DNA from: Candidatus Nitrosotalea sp. TS
GTDB taxonomy: Archaea > Thermoproteota > Nitrososphaeria > Nitrososphaerales > Nitrosopumilaceae
Direction of reading: 5' to 3'
NCBI RefSeq assembly: GCF_011319465.1
Contig: NZ_RCMB01000016.1
Span: forward strand, 1 to 64,000
DNA: 64,000 bases
Below, one piece after another: positions 55,703-63,850 of the stretch. Under the pieces are notes generated by a model. It had not been told where the DNA came from and did no database searches. It saw only the letters and a list, made by a program, of their open reading frames with translations. The position numbers and the translations under genes were made by a program. Numbering within the stretch: position 1 is the first letter of the stretch; each line of letters opens with the position of its first letter.

Positions 55703-58488
55703 CCTGTACTGTTAGTTAAAATCTTAATTGTTGTTACTCTAGCGTCGTCTGCATTGACTGGCTGGCTGTTAGAGTCTGTCGGCAGTGCTGCAATTTTGTC
55801 CACTACATCTTGTCCTGAAATTACCTGTCCAAATAGTGTATACTTGCCATTTAGGAAACTTGCATCTCCCACTGTAATGAAAAATTGCGAGCTTCCGCTG
55901 TTGACATCCTGGCCGCGTGCCATGCCAACCGTATATGTAGTAAAGTTCAGGTCACTGAACTCTGGAGGTATTGTATATCCAGCATCTCCCATTCCCCAAG
56001 TATCTCGCGAGCCGTTTATGGAATTGTGATCTCCTCCCTGTATGACAAATCCAGGAACTATTCTATGGAATACAGTTTGGTCATAGAAACCAGACTTGGC
56101 CAGTTTCTCAAAGTTTGCAACTGTCTTGGGGGCTACATTGTTGAAGAGTCTTAGTGTAATGTCTCCGTATTTTGTGGTAATTACTGCAGTGTCACCAGTT
56201 GTTGTAGACGAGCTGTTTGTTGTGGTAACCTTTGGTACAGGTGGAACTTGCGCCAGCGTATTGTTTGCCTGTGACTGGGTGCTGTTTGCCTGCTGTTGCT
56301 GGTAGGCAGCTTGTGAGTAGTCTGCATTGACTTGGTAAATCAAGACACCAGAGAAGACGCCAGAGTCAGTTCTGTTAAGGCTTGATGATTGGTATACGAG
56401 TTTTAGCGGACCGTTTCCATTTTCAGGGTACTTGATATTTTTAGCATAAATTGCAGTAAATCCAGACTGATATGTCTGAGACTCTGAATGGGTAGTTGGA
56501 TCATAGTATGTTACTGTAGTAAACGGAAACATGTGTCCAAGCAATGTATTTTGCCAGAAATAGTCAGTTGGTGTAAACTCGTCTGACTGGAGGAACTGCG
56601 TCTCGTCCTCTCCTGCAATCTTGATGAACCACTGTTTTTTGCTTTCATCTCCACCGCCGCCAAGAACATAGAGCTCTTGTCCGTTTGAGACAAATTTTTG
56701 CCCAACCACATACACAACAACATAGTCTGCGTGCATGTCTCGAAGCATCTTCCAGGCATCATCAGGTGAAGCCAAAAACATTTTTGCAATACCTGCTATC
56801 TTGTTTGTATCCACCGTAGCGTTATCAACAAAGGTAGTTCTGTGTCCTAAAGTTTGTATCCAGTAACCATAATCCCACCACGAAGCTATGACTGAGTTTG
56901 GCGGGGTGTTAGTCTTGAGCCAATTCAATGCATCAGGCCAGTCAGTTGTAGCAATTGCAAAATTAGAACCACCGTTAAGTATTGTCGGAGGCGCTTTCAC
57001 CATCGATATCCAGTTTGCGTCAACAGGAAACATTGTTGGCACAAGCAACAGGGCCACAACTACAACTACAAAGGCAATCTTTGGAATTGGGCCCATGTAG
57101 ATGAGGCTCTTTTTTGTCAGAACCTTCTTTTTCGAGTCTTTTGATTCTGTTACTGCAGGTTTGTTTTCCTTTTTAAGTATCTCAGATGTCATGGCAGCAA
57201 GTCCAACTGACGCCAGTACAATGACAGAGCTTGCAGTCAATAATTCTAATCTGGAAAATGTTGAGCCGGCATATGCACCCACTATTCCTAAAATGAGTGC
57301 AAAGATAATCATCTCATTTTTAATATTAAATGGTAAAGAGTTGCTGCCTTCACTTTTCTTTCTAAAGGTAAGCCATATTCCAAAGCCTGCAAACAACATC
57401 AGGATTGAAAAGTAGGTAAAGTTTTGTGCAAGAGTTGGAGTAGCATGCTCTGCAACAGAGTCCACCAATGGATCTTCGGATGTCAGGAATGGATCCACTG
57501 CATTGAGATAACGGAAACTTGCTGAGTGAAGTGCACCTGATGCAAAGATTGCACCGCCAATTACAATACATGCTGCAAGAACCAACAAGCTGTTACGCAA
57601 CTTGACCTGGTCCTTGCTAAATTTCTGAACAAAAATTATTACGACCATCAGTATGGTAGATCCGATTAGAACAAAGCCTCGCTCTCCAAATACAAATGTG
57701 GGGCCAGGTCTTGCAAACACGCCGCCAGATACTGCCATTGTTATTGCCACAAAAAACGGAATTGCCCACAACAAGAAGTTGTGATCTTTTCTCACAAATG
57801 GTAGTGCAATCACGAAAATTCCCAGAGGTATCAAGAAGAATTCTACTCCTCCCCATGAGGCAAAACCAATGCTCAAGAATCCTGCACCTCCAAAGAGTTT
57901 GGCAATTGCAATTTTTCGGTTTTGAGTCCTTATTCCACTAAGAAACAGGTATACGCCCAATAGCCCATAAAAGAGGCCAAGCGGTTCTGATTTGAACCAT
58001 CCTATTGTTCCCCTAACTATGATTGGCGGAGAGATTGCAAAGAAAAGCGATGCAAAAAGGCCAGATGTTGTGCCTCCAATTACTCTTACAAGTGCAAATA
58101 CTATGACAGTTGTCAGGGAACCAAATACTACAGGAAATATTATTGTGAAATCATAAAGACTCATTCCACCGCCAAAGATTTTGTACAGTATGGCATCGGT
58201 GAAGTGAAGCGGCACCTGTGCATTGGTAAAGACATCTCGGCCTTCTGGATACCAACTCAGGGTGTCATGCCAGTGAACATATGCATCAACGCCGTGATTT
58301 AGCAGGTATTCTGTTGCCCTGAAATTAAAGTATGGATCAAACTCGTTTAGCTGAAAACCATAGTCTGCTGCCTGTGATCGTACCATGGCCGAGATTGAAA
58401 ACGAAGCTGCAAGTATTCCAATCACAAGCAAGTGTCGCAAATTAAAAGCACGGTTTCCTACCGTGAACAGCTTTCTATCCTGAATCAA
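55699..58488 (-). CDS. aglB: AglB/STT3 oligosaccharyltransferase fused to a cyclophilin
   Basis: A 929-residue membrane enzyme. The first 490 residues hold about 13 helices with the catalytic LNEFDPYFNFRAT loop near residue 47 and GTIGWFKSEP; the extracytoplasmic domain has SWWDYGYWIQTLGHRTTF near residue 537, the STT3 WWDYG acceptor motif. After a Gln/Asn/Thr-rich linker (about 725-765) comes a complete cyclophilin-type peptidyl-prolyl isomerase (about 765-925): FHRIVPGFVIQGGD, SSQFFITVGD and LNGKYTLFGQV. The enzyme transfers lipid-linked glycans to N-x-S/T sites outside the cell; the fused isomerase could fold the products. The frame is intact and the fusion lies in a single uninterrupted ORF. 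Confidence 0.93.
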   Translation of the reverse strand: MIQDRKLFTVGNRAFNLRHLLVIGILAASFSISAMVRSQAADYGFQLNEFDPYFNFRATEYLLNHGVDAYVHWHDTLSWYPEGRDVFTNAQVPLHFTDAILYKIFGGGMSLYDFTIIFPVVFGSLTTVIVFALVRVIGGTTSGLFASLFFAISPPIIVRGTIGWFKSEPLGLFYGLLGVYLFLSGIRTQNRKIAIAKLFGGAGFLSIGFASWGGVEFFLIPLGIFVIALPFVRKDHNFLLWAIPFFVAITMAVSGGVFARPGPTFVFGERGFVLIGSTILMVVIIFVQKFSKDQVKLRNSLLVLAACIVIGGAIFASGALHSASFRYLNAVDPFLTSEDPLVDSVAEHATPTLAQNFTYFSILMLFAGFGIWLTFRKKSEGSNSLPFNIKNEMIIFALILGIVGAYAGSTFSRLELLTASSVIVLASVGLAAMTSEILKKENKPAVTESKDSKKKVLTKKSLIYMGPIPKIAFVVVVVALLLVPTMFPVDANWISMVKAPPTILNGGSNFAIATTDWPDALNWLKTNTPPNSVIASWWDYGYWIQTLGHRTTFVDNATVDTNKIAGIAKMFLASPDDAWKMLRDMHADYVVVYVVGQKFVSNGQELYVLGGGGDESKKQWFIKIAGEDETQFLQSDEFTPTDYFWQNTLLGHMFPFTTVTYYDPTTHSESQTYQSGFTAIYAKNIKYPENGNGPLKLVYQSSSLNRTDSGVFSGVLIYQVNADYSQAAYQQQQANSTQSQANNTLAQVPPVPKVTTTNSSSTTTGDTAVITTKYGDITLRLFNNVAPKTVANFEKLAKSGFYDQTVFHRIVPGFVIQGGDHNSINGSRDTWGMGDAGYTIPPEFSDLNFTTYTVGMARGQDVNSGSSQFFITVGDASFLNGKYTLFGQVISGQDVVDKIAALPTDSNSQPVNADDARVTTIKILTNSTG

Positions 58489-58537
58489 CCTAGCTTGATG
58501 AAATTCGCTCTGTTTATTACTCTTTTGGGCTTGCTCC

Positions 58538-59197
58538 CTAAGGTTCTTTTGTTAGTATGTGTACTTCGCAGGACGTTACCGCGTTTTTGAATTCCTGAGC
58601 ATCCTGCGGGCTTCCTACAATGGCACCATAGTGCATTGGTATTGCAATCTTTGGCTTTATCGCATCTACAGCTCTTGCAGCTTCGCGCGGACCCATGACA
58701 TATGTTCCGCTCACCGGGACCAGCAACACATCTGGTTGCAAATTACTCATCTCTGGTACCAAATCAGAATCTCCAGTGTGGTATATGGTGGTGCCATGAA
58801 TATTAATTAAAAATCCAATCTTGCCGTCTTCTTTTGGATGGAATGGCTTTTTCGTATCGGGATTAATCTTGTCTATATTGTATGCCGCAATTCCCTTTAT
58901 CTTTATTCCATGTATGGCTTTTTCTTCTCCTGGGGCAAGGGTTATCTTTTCCTTGAATGGAATACCAGCCAACTTGCTGATGCATTCTTTTGCAGCAACA
59001 ATTGTTGTCCTGCTAGATGAGACTTTGCCCAAGTCTTCTACACTCATGTGATCAAAGTGCTCATGAGAGACAAGTACCAAGTTTGCCTCAAGCGGTTTTG
59101 AAATCCTGTACGGATCTATTATTATCTTGAAATCTTTTTCAATCAAAAAGGCATCATGGCCAAGCCACGTTATTTTGACGCCCTTGTACTCTAGCAT
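58538..59197 (-). CDS. UPF0173-type metallo-beta-lactamase-fold hydrolase
   Basis: A 219-residue protein. Start KITWLGHDAFLI and the metal site VSHEHFDHMSVEDL (H-x-H-x-D-H) are typical; IIYHTGDSDLVPEM and IPMHYGAI supply the later metal ligands. This family (also called metal-dependent hydrolase UPF0173) is widespread in archaea with unknown substrate. It lies 50 bases beyond the aglB start and downstream of the PIN gene on the same strand. Confidence 0.87.
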   Translation of the reverse strand: MLEYKGVKITWLGHDAFLIEKDFKIIIDPYRISKPLEANLVLVSHEHFDHMSVEDLGKVSSSRTTIVAAKECISKLAGIPFKEKITLAPGEEKAIHGIKIKGIAAYNIDKINPDTKKPFHPKEDGKIGFLINIHGTTIYHTGDSDLVPEMSNLQPDVLLVPVSGTYVMGPREAARAVDAIKPKIAIPMHYGAIVGSPQDAQEFKNAVTSCEVHILTKEP

Positions 59198-59222
59198 ACC
59201 ATGAATATCATTTTTGATAAAA

Positions 59223-59617
59223 TTAAGTCTTGCTTGGCTCTAAAATTATTCTGTCATTTGCCAATGAAAGTACCGTTCCGCCACTTTTCTTTATCTTCCT
59301 TTTGAGCTCAATGTCAATTGTGGCCACCATGCCGCCGTTTTGCTGTACATGATACACCAATGCATCGTCAACGTTTTTTCCAGAAATTTTTATCCTAGCA
59401 AGGCCTTCTGAGATCTTCAATGCATCAAGTACTGAACTTTTTTTTTATTATTTGCCTTTGAAATTCTTGCAAGCTCGTCAATTACCAAGTCTGGCACAAC
59501 AAACTCCAGATTTCCAATTTCAGTGTCAAGGCTTGAGATATTTTTTATCTTTTTTGAGCCAAGAACCATTAGAAAGCTAGTATCACAAATTACCTTAACC
59601 AATTGATACACCTGCAC
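59223..59617 (-). CDS. Fcf1/PilT-like PIN-domain protein, frameshift in an A9 run
   Basis: Two frames join with one base changed in the run of A residues near 59448: VKVICDTSFLMVLGSKKI, VPDLVIDELARISKANNKKK, then SVLDALKISEGLARI and VDDALVYHVQQNGGMVATID. PIN acidic residues are seen in CDTSF, VIDEL, DDAL and TID. About 130 residues; archaeal relatives of eukaryotic Fcf1/Utp24 act as endonucleases in rRNA processing. The start is GTG 59617 or TTG 59602, both overlapping the aIF2 gamma stop, so the two are translationally coupled. Confidence 0.78.
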
Positions 59618-60860
59618 CTATCAATCTCCATCTCTCCCCTATTCTTCTGCTTATCGCAACCTTGCTGCTCTCAAACAGGCATACAGGCCTCTTGAACTGG
59701 ATCTCAACTGTCTTTCCTCTTGCACTTGTTACTTTGGATAGCAATGGAGCTGTTCCTATGCTTAGCCTAAGGGATTCTCCGGTCTGCACCGATGCTACTT
59801 TAATTTCGTCGCCAGAACCTACTGCCGTATCAAAAAGGTTGACTTCAAGCTTGGCAGTGTAGGAATTTTCAGGCAGCGTTCCCGGTTTTCCTATGATGGA
59901 GCCAATCAATGAATCACTTCGTGTCATTGATGGATCAAGCTTTGTCCCTATTGCAACAAGGCCTCCAGGTTTTACTTGATCAACAATTCCTGCTCCTGTT
60001 CCAAGAGAAGATATCTGGGTTGTGATTGGCTCATATTTTCCTGATTTTTCATTTTGTAATCCCGGCTTTATCTCAATTTCATCTCCAACATTGAATGTGC
60101 CCTGAGTGAGGCTTCCCCCTATCACTCCTCCCCTCATGTCTTTTATCTTTGTACCTGGCTTGTTTACATCAAATGATCTTAACACATGCATTACTGTGCT
60201 TCCAGACTCTTTTCTGTCCGGAGTTGGGATTGTAGTTTCTATTGCACCTATTAGCGCATCAATGTTTAATTTTGATTGGGCAGAGATTGGAATGACTGGG
60301 GATTTTGCAGCATTAGTTCCCTTGACAAATTTTACTATATCAGAATAATTTTCCATGGCTTCCTCATACGATATGAGATCTACTTTGTTTTGCACCAGAA
60401 CTATTTGCTTTATGCCAAGTGTTTGCAAGGCAAGCAAGTGTTCTTTTGTCTGTGGCTGCGGCACCTTTTCGTTTGCAGCAACTATGAGCATGGCACCATC
60501 TATGAGTGCAGACCCAGAAAGCATGTTTGCCATGAGGCTTTCGTGGCCAGGGCTGTCAACAAAACTTACAACTCGAGAAAGTTCGCTTTCCTTGCCGCAG
60601 TTGTTGCATTTTGGTGTGACTGAATATCCGAGCGGCACTTCACAGCTTTTGCATTTATAGAATGCAGCGTCTGCATATCCCACTCGAATGGTAATTCCTC
60701 GTTTTAATTCCTCGCTGTGGGCGCTGGTCCAAACACCCGTTAATGCCTGTATCAGAGTAGTCTTTCCGTGATCAACATGTCCAGCTGTACCAATATTGAC
60801 ACATGGTTGATGTCCATATTTTTTTATGTACCAATCAGGAAGAGTTTCTCTCCAGTGCAC
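59595..60860 (-). CDS. Translation initiation factor aIF2 subunit gamma
   Basis: A 421-residue GTPase. G1 is GTAGHVDHGKTTL near residue 25, G3 VDSPGHESLMANM, G4 VQNKVDL, G5 SAQSK. A zinc knuckle (CKSCEVPL and CNNCGKE) sits between G2 and G3 as in eIF2 gamma. Domains II and III follow (GGSLTQGTFNVGDEIEI, then RISRRIGERWRLIGAG region at the end). It binds initiator Met-tRNA. The upstream S6e gene lies 31 bases away, a common archaeal cluster. Confidence 0.94.
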   Translation of the reverse strand: MHWRETLPDWYIKKYGHQPCVNIGTAGHVDHGKTTLIQALTGVWTSAHSEELKRGITIRVGYADAAFYKCKSCEVPLGYSVTPKCNNCGKESELSRVVSFVDSPGHESLMANMLSGSALIDGAMLIVAANEKVPQPQTKEHLLALQTLGIKQIVLVQNKVDLISYEEAMENYSDIVKFVKGTNAAKSPVIPISAQSKLNIDALIGAIETTIPTPDRKESGSTVMHVLRSFDVNKPGTKIKDMRGGVIGGSLTQGTFNVGDEIEIKPGLQNEKSGKYEPITTQISSLGTGAGIVDQVKPGGLVAIGTKLDPSMTRSDSLIGSIIGKPGTLPENSYTAKLEVNLFDTAVGSGDEIKVASVQTGESLRLSIGTAPLLSKVTSARGKTVEIQFKRPVCLFESSKVAISRRIGERWRLIGAGVSIG

Positions 60861-60891
60861 AACGAAGCTAAAAACATTACCTATCTTAATC

Positions 60892-61302
60892 TTATGCCTT
60901 TTTTGATTTCTCAGTGCTTTCTTTTTTCTCTGCTTCTTCTTGCGGTTTTTCTTCTACCTTAAGCTCGCCGTCAAGAAAACAGTTTATCTGGTAGACTTCT
61001 TCGGTTATCGTATTGCCGCGTATCAGTTTGCGTATTCTCTGGCCAATCTCTGCATTTCTCAGACCAACTCCCTGCGACAAAAGTATGTACTTGCGTGCAC
61101 CGCCATGTATGTCAGGTCGCAGAGGAACTCCCGACTTGTCACTGCCTCCAGTGACCTTTAGTTTGCCTGCCTCGCCCACCAATGCAGCATCAAGCTCAGA
61201 CCCCACTTGCAGTCCTAGAAATGGATTTGCGTCCTTTTCCTTAACCTCTTTTGAGATTGTTTTTCCTTTCTTGTCTGAGATGTTCAGCTTGAATGTAGCC
61301 AA
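60892..61302 (-). CDS. rps6e: 30S ribosomal protein S6e
   Basis: A 136-residue ribosomal protein. NPFLGLQVGSELDAALVG, VTGGSDKSGVPLRPDIHGGA in overlapping parts, and QRIRKLIRGNTITEEVYQIN are highly typical of S6e. The tail (EEKPQEEAEKKESTEKSKKA) is charged and disordered. It is the first gene of the S6e - aIF2 gamma - PIN cluster. Confidence 0.95.
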   Translation of the reverse strand: MATFKLNISDKKGKTISKEVKEKDANPFLGLQVGSELDAALVGEAGKLKVTGGSDKSGVPLRPDIHGGARKYILLSQGVGLRNAEIGQRIRKLIRGNTITEEVYQINCFLDGELKVEEKPQEEAEKKESTEKSKKA

Positions 61303-61427
61303 GTAGTGAAAAAAGTTTTCTGACTATTAATTAACGTTTACTTGAATCTGTTCTGTAGTCGGTGTAATTATCACTGCCAATGCAGAACCCATAAATCTTT
61401 TAAAATTTGCAATTCCATTCTAGTCTA

Positions 61428-61550
61428 TTGAAAGAGCAGATTAAATGTCCACGATGTGAAACTACGATGACCTCAATGCAAGCATGCCACATGATATGCA
61501 CAAATTGCGGCGCACACCTTGATTGCTCCGACAAGGGCTCGTTCTGGTAA
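61428..61550 (+). CDS. 40-residue zinc-binding protein
   Basis: A TTG-started short ORF. It has CPRCETT and CTNCGAHLDCSD, plus CHMIC between them, giving a four-to-six Cys zinc ribbon. It ends GSFW. Its stop TAA directly abuts the stop codon of the convergent 58-residue zinc-ribbon gene. The archaeal promoter-like TTTTAAAA at about 61398-61405 lies 25 bases upstream. Confidence 0.65.
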   Translation: MKEQIKCPRCETTMTSMQACHMICTNCGAHLDCSDKGSFW

Positions 61551-61727
61551 CTAGAATCCACCAGGTTTGTCAAATTGAAATTTATCCACCATTGCCCCGA
61601 CTCTTTGTTTCATGAGATTTAGATAGTCTTCATATTTTGCCTCAAATCCACAGTGAGGGCATTTGACAGTGGTTACATCATCATCTAGGACTGCAACTTT
61701 GTCGCATTCTGCACATTTTGCATCCAT
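61551..61727 (-). CDS. 58-residue zinc-ribbon protein
   Basis: From the ATG at 61727 (MDAKCAECDKVAVLDDD). CAEC and CPHCGFEAKYEDY make a zinc ribbon, followed by a helical tail (LNLMKQRVGAMVDKF) ending DKPGGF. A longer open frame reaching 61850 would be an antisense translation of the tRNA-Gly gene and is rejected. Function unknown; such proteins often bind nucleic acids. Confidence 0.7.
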   Translation of the reverse strand: MDAKCAECDKVAVLDDDVTTVKCPHCGFEAKYEDYLNLMKQRVGAMVDKFQFDKPGGF

Positions 61728-61750
61728 CGGATCTAATTGCGTGGTCAAAC

Positions 61751-61759
61751 TATATAATG
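61751..61759 (+). promoter_or_regulatory. TATA box of tRNA-Gly
   Basis: TATATAATG lies about 28 bases before the tRNA start, the usual box A position. Confidence 0.6.
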
Positions 61760-61782
61760 TTAAACACCAGAACCTCAACCAA

Positions 61783-61856
61783 GCGGAGTTAGTCCAGCCC
61801 GGCAGGACGTCAGCTTCCCAAGCTGAAGGTCGCGGGTTCAACTCCCGCACTCCGCA
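61783..61856 (+). tRNA. tRNA-Gly (CCC anticodon)
   Basis: A 74-nt tRNA: acceptor GCGGAGT/ACTCCGC with A as discriminator, anticodon arm TCAGC-TTCCCAA-GCTGA with anticodon CCC, and T-arm GCGGG-TTCAACT-CCCGC. CCA is not encoded and no intron is present. Confidence 0.92.
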
Positions 61857-61871
61857 CTTTACAAAATTTGT

Positions 61872-62279
61872 TTATTTTTTTAAAATATTTTCAATCTCGG
61901 CAAATTCGTCATTTCCAAGCTTGGGCCTTTTTGTAAACATGCTGTGTACAGGCCCTGCACCATCCTCTGGCTTTCTTGGAATTACATGGACATGAACATG
62001 CGGTATCTCCTGTCCGCTTTCTTTTCCGTTATGGACTGCCACAAGTGAAGACTGCGCCAGGCGCTCAATCTTGCCTGTCACTATCCTTACAGCCTCAAAC
62101 AGATCAGCATTGTCTGACTCTGTCATTTCCTGTATCTTGGAATAGTGAGTCTTTGGGATTACAAGTGTATGACCCTTTACCAATGGAAACGCATCAAGAA
62201 ATGCAACCGACTTGGAACTCTCGTGTATCTTTCTTGCAGGAATCTTTCCAGATATGATACTGCAAAATATGCAATCCAT
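61872..62279 (-). CDS. HIT-family nucleotide hydrolase
   Basis: A 135-residue protein. It starts CIFCSIISGKIPARKIHE (HIT zinc-like CxxC and first strand) and ends with the histidine triad HVHVHVIPRK. LVIPKTHYSKIQEM is the middle signature. HIT proteins of the HINT branch hydrolyse nucleoside phosphoramidates and related dinucleotides in the cytoplasm. It is transcribed convergent to tRNA-Gly. Confidence 0.92.
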   Translation of the reverse strand: MDCIFCSIISGKIPARKIHESSKSVAFLDAFPLVKGHTLVIPKTHYSKIQEMTESDNADLFEAVRIVTGKIERLAQSSLVAVHNGKESGQEIPHVHVHVIPRKPEDGAGPVHSMFTKRPKLGNDEFAEIENILKK

Positions 62280-62325
62280 CTAATTTTTTATTTGCCAGAA
62301 AGACTGTTAAATCTTTTTGCAGGTA

Positions 62326-63273
62326 TTAATTCAGTTCTGTTATTGCTTGTGCAATGGATGCATGATCTTGTGCATCTGGCATCTGTTCCAGATATTTTTT
62401 TAGATCTTCTTTTGCCTCGGCTGTTTTATTCTGCTCTAGCCTTGCTATTCCCCTGTTTTTGTATATTGGCACAAACCTGTACGGATTTATCTTAATTGCA
62501 AAAGTATAGTGGATTTCCGCATTTTTGTAGTCCTTTGTCTTCAGGTAATAGTTGCCAAGTCCCCTATATGCAAGATAGCACCTGTTGTTTAGCTTGATGC
62601 TTTTGTTATAGTATTCCACTGCTTCCTGCAAATTCAGGTCATTTAGTATTCCAGCATAAAGACATGAGGCAGTAGAGTTTGACGGATTCATCTCAAGTGC
62701 TTTTTTTAACAGCTTGACAGCTTCGTCAGTGTTTCCTTGGAGCCGTAACTTTTCTGCATCAAAGCACAGCCTGTTTGATTTGGTCTTGTTGTCATGCGCT
62801 ATCTTTGCCTCAGATATTATATCAGGTGGAACAAGCAAAAGTATCAGTCTATCATCTTCTTTCCATTGTGTGTCAAATTTTTCGTCAGGAATTGCTCCAA
62901 TCTTGTCAGGCTCTGGGATGTAATGAAAAATTGTTTTTTCCACTTCATCATATCCAATAACCAAGGATGCATGCTGTACCACGTCTTTTAGTCCAGGCAA
63001 GATAACAATTGGTGGTATTCCCATGTCAATGAACCTTCGAAGTTCTTTTAGCGAAGAATTCAAAATTATGCTTGCAAGCCCGTGCCTTTCTGCCAGCTCA
63101 ACGCCCTCAATTAGTATGGTTCCCTTTACTCCAGGATACCTTTTTGCAATCTCTTTTGCTTCTGCCAATGGAAGGTCTACTCCCCAGTATTTTGATACGG
63201 CGCTGATAACAAGGGGCAGGCAGATGTTCTCCTCTTGTACTATTGGCACGTCAAGGGAGTGGCTAGATTCCAT
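62326..63273 (-). CDS. C39-like peptidase domain fused to TPR repeats
   Basis: A 315-residue cytoplasmic protein. The N-terminal 150 residues resemble the C39-type papain fold: VPIVQEENICLP has the oxyanion Gln and candidate catalytic Cys, VVQHASLVIGYDE the His, but the usual CG after the Cys is CL, so activity is uncertain. The C-terminal 140 residues hold about four TPR motifs (EAVKLLKKALEMNPSNSTAS, AVEYYNKSIKLNNRCYLAYR, NAEIHYTFAIKINPYRFVPI and a last degenerate one). The mix suggests a protein-processing or scaffolding role. No signal peptide is visible. Confidence 0.75.
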   Translation of the reverse strand: MESSHSLDVPIVQEENICLPLVISAVSKYWGVDLPLAEAKEIAKRYPGVKGTILIEGVELAERHGLASIILNSSLKELRRFIDMGIPPIVILPGLKDVVQHASLVIGYDEVEKTIFHYIPEPDKIGAIPDEKFDTQWKEDDRLILLLVPPDIISEAKIAHDNKTKSNRLCFDAEKLRLQGNTDEAVKLLKKALEMNPSNSTASCLYAGILNDLNLQEAVEYYNKSIKLNNRCYLAYRGLGNYYLKTKDYKNAEIHYTFAIKINPYRFVPIYKNRGIARLEQNKTAEAKEDLKKYLEQMPDAQDHASIAQAITELN

Positions 63274-63304
63274 GAAATGAAACCTTGCACGTGTGTTATT
63301 AACC

Positions 63305-63850
63305 CTATTTTATAGATACAAAATTTTTCAGCAGATTCTTTCCGTCATCACTCATCTCGGGATGAAATTGGGTTCCAAAGATATTTTCACTGCCATATCG
63401 AAAAATTTCAAATCTGCAAGCGTCTGAGCTTGCCAGCACGATAAATGACGGATCAAGTGTAGCAATCTTGTACGAGTGGCTTTCAAATGCCTGCATTTTT
63501 CCTTTGCACAAGGGATTGTCTTGTGTTACACTGATTTCATGTATACCATGTCGCGGCTCTGCCATCTTTTTTATTGTCCCCCCCAGCGTGATTGCAAGAA
63601 TTTCCGCACCATAACATATTCCAAGAAGAGATTTTTTCTTTGCAAGGCAGTATCGTATCAATTTAGAGTTGGTGGCATTCATCATGGGATCATTTTGCCT
63701 CCTTCCAGACAGTACAATTGAGCGCGAGCCCTCAATGTCTGACTCTGTTATTTTATCAAACAAGACATGTCTGTAGTTTGCTTTTATTTCTTTGAGACAC
63801 TCTATGATGGAGTTTGTGTAGACAGAGCCGTTGTCTACAACCAGTAGCAA
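63305..63850 (-). CDS. Class I glutamine amidotransferase (GuaA subunit A-like)
   Basis: A 181-residue amidotransferase domain with TTG start. The nucleophile is in LLGICYGAEIL, the His/Glu pair in FGTQFHPEM, all as in the GATase domain of GMP synthase, and the size fits the archaeal stand-alone subunit. Whether it serves GMP synthesis or another pathway cannot be told, since no synthetase subunit is in view. Its TTG directly follows the stop codon of the upstream gene, so the two are coupled. Confidence 0.75.
   Translation of the reverse strand: MLLVVDNGSVYTNSIIECLKEIKANYRHVLFDKITESDIEGSRSIVLSGRRQNDPMMNATNSKLIRYCLAKKKSLLGICYGAEILAITLGGTIKKMAEPRHGIHEISVTQDNPLCKGKMQAFESHSYKIATLDPSFIVLASSDACRFEIFRYGSENIFGTQFHPEMSDDGKNLLKNFVSIK

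Noticed and set aside
61728-61850. N-terminal extension of the 58-residue zinc-ribbon gene
   Set aside because: It would translate the antisense strand of tRNA-Gly.
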